Part shown: positions 6,050 to 8,928 of the stretch, in pieces
How positions within the stretch are numbered: position 1 is the stretch's first letter
Layout: every line of letters starts with the position of its first letter
Source of the DNA: Rhodobacterales bacterium
GTDB lineage: Bacteria; Pseudomonadota; Alphaproteobacteria; Rhodobacterales; Rhodobacteraceae
Reading direction: 5' to 3'
NCBI GenBank assembly: GCA_013298675.1
Contig: JAAFIJ010000091.1
Coordinates: 1 to 8,928, forward strand
DNA: 8,928 nt
Translations under genes and position numbers: made by a program
The notes under the pieces: generated by a model
The model's input: only the letters and a program-made list of their open reading frames with translations
What the model was told of the DNA's origin: nothing
Databases searched by the model: none

Positions 6050-7387
6050 ATGAGGCCATTTTACCGCCTTGCGCTGCTTGCCATCACCGCGCTGCCGACG
6101 ATGTCGCTGGCGGATGAAGTGACCAGCTTTACTTTGGACAATGGGATGCAGATTGTGGTGATTGAAGATCACCGCGCACCTGTGGTGGTGCAAATGGTTT
6201 GGTATCGCACCGGATCGGCCGACGAATTACCCGGCCATTCCGGAATTGCGCATTTCTTTGAACATCTGATGTTTAAAGCCACAGACGATTTGGCCGCAGG
6301 CGAGTTTACGGCGACGGTTGAAGCGCAGGGCGGCAATGACAACGCCTTTACCAGTAATGATTATACCGCCTATTTCCAACGCATTGCCGCGGACAGGCTG
6401 GATTTGGTCATGCGGATGGAGGCGGACCGCATGCGCGATCTGCAATTGACCAAGGATGTGCTGGAAACCGAACGCGAAGTGATTCTGGAAGAGCGCGCTC
6501 AACGCACCGACAGCGATCCCGGTGCATTGTTGGGCGAACAAATGGACGCCGCTCAGTATATGAACCATCCATATGGTATACCCGTGATCGGCTGGCGGCA
6601 TGAAATCGCGGCTTTGAGCCTTGAGGATGCAGATGCGTTTTACCGCGCGAATTATGCCCCCAACAACGCGATCCTGATCGTGGCGGGCGACGTAAAACCG
6701 CAAGACGTTCTGGCATTAGCAAAGGCGAACTATGGCCCACTTGCGCCTTCTGACAAAATTGCACCACGCCATCGCCCGACAGAGCCGCCGCAACTGGCAG
6801 AGCGTCGGATCGTGCTGGCGGACGAGCGTGTGTCAGAGCCCTATGTGATCCGTACGTATCTCGCCCCCAACCGCAGATCAGGTGATCAGGCAGAGGCAGC
6901 TGCCTTGACAATTCTGGCCGAATTGCTGGGCGGCAATGCGACAACCTCTGTGATGGCGCGGGCGTTGCAATTTGACAGCCAGACTGCAGTTTGGTCCTCG
7001 GCGTTTTACAATGGGTCCTCGCTTGACCCTCAAACCTTTGGCGTGGCCATTGGGCCAATGCCGGGCGTAAGCCTAGCCGATGCAGAGGCGGCCATGGATA
7101 AAGTGATCGCGGATTTCATCAAGGCTGGTGTGAACCCAGAAGAGCTTGGCCGGATCAAGACGCAGATTCGCGCGTCCAAGATTTATGGCCGCGATGATGC
7201 GATGGGGCTTGCGCAGGAATACGGTGCGTCCTTGGCCGTGGGTCTGACGATCGACGATATTCAAGACTGGCCCACGGCATTGCAGGCAGTAACTGAAGCC
7301 GACGTATTGGCCGCCGCCGCCAAAGTCTTTGACCGTCGCAATGCGGTGACGGGTTGGCTGACCCCGAAAGAGGAGGCTGCAGAATGA
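6050..7387 (+). CDS. M16 family zinc peptidase, catalytic (zinc-binding) partner
   Basis: This is a predicted periplasmic metallopeptidase of the M16 (pitrilysin/processing-peptidase-like) family, 445 residues. A Sec signal peptide spans about 1-21, ending SLA before Asp22. The inverted zinc motif HxxEH is present as His68-Phe-Phe-Glu71-His72. The third ligand Glu lies in the ETEREVILEE segment (139-148), at the usual distance. Further family marks are GGNDNAFTSNDYTAYF (94-109), HPYG (173-176) and NYAPNNAILIVAGD (201-214). In the C-terminal domain the RxxxGLxY-type motif that helps catalysis in M16 enzymes is not recognisable: by my alignment Phe308 and Trp315 occupy those positions. This suggests it depends on a partner. 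Its stop overlaps the start of the next M16 gene, so the two are probably made together. The substrate is unknown; degradation or processing of periplasmic peptides is the likely role. Confidence 0.9.
   Translation: MRPFYRLALLAITALPTMSLADEVTSFTLDNGMQIVVIEDHRAPVVVQMVWYRTGSADELPGHSGIAHFFEHLMFKATDDLAAGEFTATVEAQGGNDNAFTSNDYTAYFQRIAADRLDLVMRMEADRMRDLQLTKDVLETEREVILEERAQRTDSDPGALLGEQMDAAQYMNHPYGIPVIGWRHEIAALSLEDADAFYRANYAPNNAILIVAGDVKPQDVLALAKANYGPLAPSDKIAPRHRPTEPPQLAERRIVLADERVSEPYVIRTYLAPNRRSGDQAEAAALTILAELLGGNATTSVMARALQFDSQTAVWSSAFYNGSSLDPQTFGVAIGPMPGVSLADAEAAMDKVIADFIKAGVNPEELGRIKTQIRASKIYGRDDAMGLAQEYGASLAVGLTIDDIQDWPTALQAVTEADVLAAAAKVFDRRNAVTGWLTPKEEAAE
7371..7376 (+). promoter_or_regulatory. 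Ribosome binding site inside the first M16 gene
   Basis: AGGAGG sits within the last codons of the first M16 gene, 7 bases before the ATG at 7384. It fixes the start of the second M16 gene and, with the ATGA overlap, points to coupled translation. Confidence 0.65.
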
Positions 7388-8721
7388 TGAAGAGATCCCG
7401 TATAATGCCGAAATTTATGCTGGGTATAACCCTGATCGTCATGGCGTTGACCACACCTTTGCGCGCCGAAATCGTGATCCAAGAGGTGACCTCACCGGGC
7501 GGGATCAAGGCTTGGCTGGTCGAGGAACATGGCATCCCCTTTACCGCCCTAGAAATTCGTTTTCAGGGCGGCACATCGCTGGATGCTGCGGGTAAACGAG
7601 GCGCGGTCAATCTGATGACGGCGCTGATCGAAGAGGGGGCTGGTGCGCTGGATTCCCAAGGCTTCGCCGCGGCGCGTGACGCGTTAGCAGCCCAGTACAG
7701 CTTTCGCTCTGACATCGACGGTGTTTCGGTGTCTGCCCAGTTCCTGACCGAAAATCGCGATGCTGCGACAGCGTTGTTGCATGATGCATTGATCAAGCCG
7801 CGTTTTGATCAAGACGCCGTTGACCGGGTGCGCGGGCAGGTAGAGGCGAATTTGCGGGCGTCGGAAAAAGATCCCGGAACTATTGCGGAAAATATCGCGC
7901 GCGCGCGCACCTTTGGCGCGCACCCTTACGGCAGTTCGGGCGACGGCACCTTGCAAAGCGTGGCGGGCCTGACGCGTGACGATATGATCGCGGCGCACAA
8001 GGCGGCACTCGCGCGGGACCGGATTACGGTATCGGCTGCGGGCGATATTTCTGCGGCTGATCTAGGGGTACTGCTTGATAAGTTGTTGGGCGATCTGCCC
8101 GCGACAGGTGCGCCCTTGCCGGCGCGCGCGGATATGGTGATCAAGGGCGGAGTGAGCGTTGCGCCGTTCCCCGGGCCCCAATCGGTTGTGTTGTTTGGTC
8201 ACGGCGGCATGCGCTTTGACGACCCGGATTTCATCGCTGCCTCTATCATCAATGACATCCTTGGCGGCGGGCGATTTACCGCCCGTTTGATGACCGAAGT
8301 GCGTGAAAAGCGCGGGCTAACCTATGGGATTGGCACCGGGCTTTCGACCTCTGATCATTCAGAGGCACTCATGGGTCAGTTTTCAGCCAGCAACGAAAAT
8401 GTGGCAGAGGCGATGGATGTGATCCGCGCGGAATGGGCGAAAATCGCGACTGAGGGCGTGACCGAAGCAGAGTTGAGCAGCGCCAAAACCTATATGACCG
8501 GGGCCTATCCGTTGCGGTTTGACGGTAATGGCACCATCGCGTCGATCCTTGTCGGCATGCAGATCATGGGTCTGCCCACCACCTATCCCGCCACCCGCAA
8601 TGCACGGGTAGAGGCGGTGACGATGCAAGACATCAAACGTGTCGCAGCACGGCTGTTAAAGCCGGATGATCTGTATTTCGTAGTTGTGGGTGAACCGGTT
8701 GGGTTGAAGTCTACGGAGTAG
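7384..8721 (+). CDS. M16 family protein, zinc-site-deficient partner
   Basis: This is a 445-residue M16 family protein with a signal peptide (about 1-28, ending LRA before Glu29), so it is probably periplasmic. Where a catalytic M16 enzyme has HxxEH after a conserved Gly, this protein reads GAVNLMTALIEEGAG (from Gly73). Asn76, Thr79 and Ala80 replace the ligands, so it should not bind the catalytic zinc. It keeps the C-terminal motif REKRGLTYGIG, with Arg307 and Tyr314 at the positions that assist substrate binding and catalysis. Other family marks are HPYGSSGDGT (180-189), ISAAD, NDILGGGRF (290-298) and the C-terminal VVVGEP. It overlaps the preceding gene by 4 bases (ATGA). The pattern matches M16 heterodimers in which one subunit brings the zinc and the other the Arg/Tyr pair. 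I infer an obligate complex with the first M16 protein. Confidence 0.9.
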   Translation: MMKRSRIMPKFMLGITLIVMALTTPLRAEIVIQEVTSPGGIKAWLVEEHGIPFTALEIRFQGGTSLDAAGKRGAVNLMTALIEEGAGALDSQGFAAARDALAAQYSFRSDIDGVSVSAQFLTENRDAATALLHDALIKPRFDQDAVDRVRGQVEANLRASEKDPGTIAENIARARTFGAHPYGSSGDGTLQSVAGLTRDDMIAAHKAALARDRITVSAAGDISAADLGVLLDKLLGDLPATGAPLPARADMVIKGGVSVAPFPGPQSVVLFGHGGMRFDDPDFIAASIINDILGGGRFTARLMTEVREKRGLTYGIGTGLSTSDHSEALMGQFSASNENVAEAMDVIRAEWAKIATEGVTEAELSSAKTYMTGAYPLRFDGNGTIASILVGMQIMGLPTTYPATRNARVEAVTMQDIKRVAARLLKPDDLYFVVVGEPVGLKSTE

Positions 8722-8827
8722 CACGTTAGGGCACGGCAACAGGGCCGCCCCGTGTTCGCCCTGCGAAAATCGTCGTATTGCTGCCGAAGCGTGCCTGTTC
8801 GAATCTGTGGCCCTTTTTCCCGGCTGA

Positions 8828-8836
8828 TGCTAAACT
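8828..8836 (+). promoter_or_regulatory. Possible extended -10 promoter element
   Basis: TGCTAAACT matches an extended -10 (TGn followed by TAAACT), 7 bases before the ATG at 8844. There is no good -35 at 16-18 bases. If used, transcription would start at or next to the ATG and give a leaderless mRNA. The rest of the 122-base gap (8722-8843) holds nothing else I can support. Confidence 0.2.
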
Positions 8837-8843
8837 TGGGGGT

Positions 8844-8928
8844 ATGACAGTCATTCACCCCAACATAGGCGCAGACCTGCGCCCGAGACTTGATCGAACT
8901 GGTGCCGTCGCGCCAGTGATCCGTCAAT
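8844..8928 (+). CDS. mutL: Probable DNA mismatch repair protein MutL, N-terminal fragment
   Basis: An open frame starts at the ATG at 8844 and runs off the window edge after 28 codons, ending APVIRQ. In MutL of Rhodobacteraceae a short variable leader is followed by IRQL and then the conserved NRIAAGEVVERPA helix of the ATPase domain. The visible end fits the start of that signature, and mutL next to a pair of M16 genes is a gene order I recall in this group. The ATPase motifs themselves lie beyond the window, so the call is tentative. The start has no normal ribosome binding site: the G-run at 8838-8842 ends one base before the ATG, too close to act as one. No better in-frame start is visible nearby. 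The next in-frame candidate, a GTG at 8916, also lacks a site. Confidence 0.5.
   Translation, partial: MTVIHPNIGADLRPRLDRTGAVAPVIRQ

Noticed and set aside
6408..7058. Minus-strand open frame of 216 codons opposite the first M16 gene
   Set aside because: It overlaps the M16 coding sequence and its translation is low in recognisable structure, consistent with a shadow frame.
8722..8765. Possible terminator after the second M16 gene (cacgg ... ccgtg)
   Set aside because: The stem is only 5 bp with a loop of about 13 bases and no T-run, so it is not distinguishable from chance.
1..8928. CRISPR arrays, insertion sequences, prophage or defence genes
   Set aside because: There are no regularly spaced repeats, transposase motifs or atypical genes. 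Every long + strand frame that makes sense belongs to a conserved chromosomal family.

Overview
The window looks like chromosomal DNA of an alphaproteobacterium, most likely a marine Rhodobacteraceae (Roseobacter-group) species. The coding style is GC-rich. The gene order heparinase-like gene, purH, lspA, DUF3035/BamF-type lipoprotein, two M16 peptidase genes and then a probable mutL is one I recall from Roseobacter-type genomes (from memory, not searched). All credible genes lie on the + strand and the region is densely coding. I see no mobile element, CRISPR array, tRNA or rRNA.

Layout. Positions 1-31 probably hold the last codons of an upstream gene. Positions 46-1191 encode a Lys9-type saccharopine dehydrogenase (lysine catabolism), translated from a TTG start with a good ribosome binding site. 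It is followed by a compact cluster of perfect GC-rich hairpins (1199-1264), which separates it from the next transcription unit. Positions 1379-3151 encode a heparinase II/III family protein without a visible signal peptide, followed closely by purH (3198-4784, last two steps of IMP synthesis) and lspA (4789-5310, lipoprotein signal peptidase). Next is a small lipoprotein with a clear lipobox and a PDEF motif, resembling DUF3035/BamF (5386-5919). After a 130-base gap come two overlapping M16 family genes (6050-7387 and 7384-8721), both with signal peptides. A 122-base gap then leads into the first 28 codons of what is probably mutL (8844-8928, cut by the window edge).

How the genes fit together. 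The central genes mix core metabolism (purH) with envelope biogenesis. LspA would mature the lipoprotein encoded next to it, and that lipoprotein resembles an accessory subunit of the outer-membrane barrel assembly machine. The two M16 proteins are probably periplasmic and probably form a heterodimer: the first carries the zinc site HxxEH but has lost the C-terminal Arg/Tyr pair, while the second has lost the zinc site but keeps the Arg/Tyr pair. That division of the active site is the most interesting biology here, although it is a known arrangement in the family. I do not find strong evidence for an undescribed system; most of the window is ordinary conserved chromosome.
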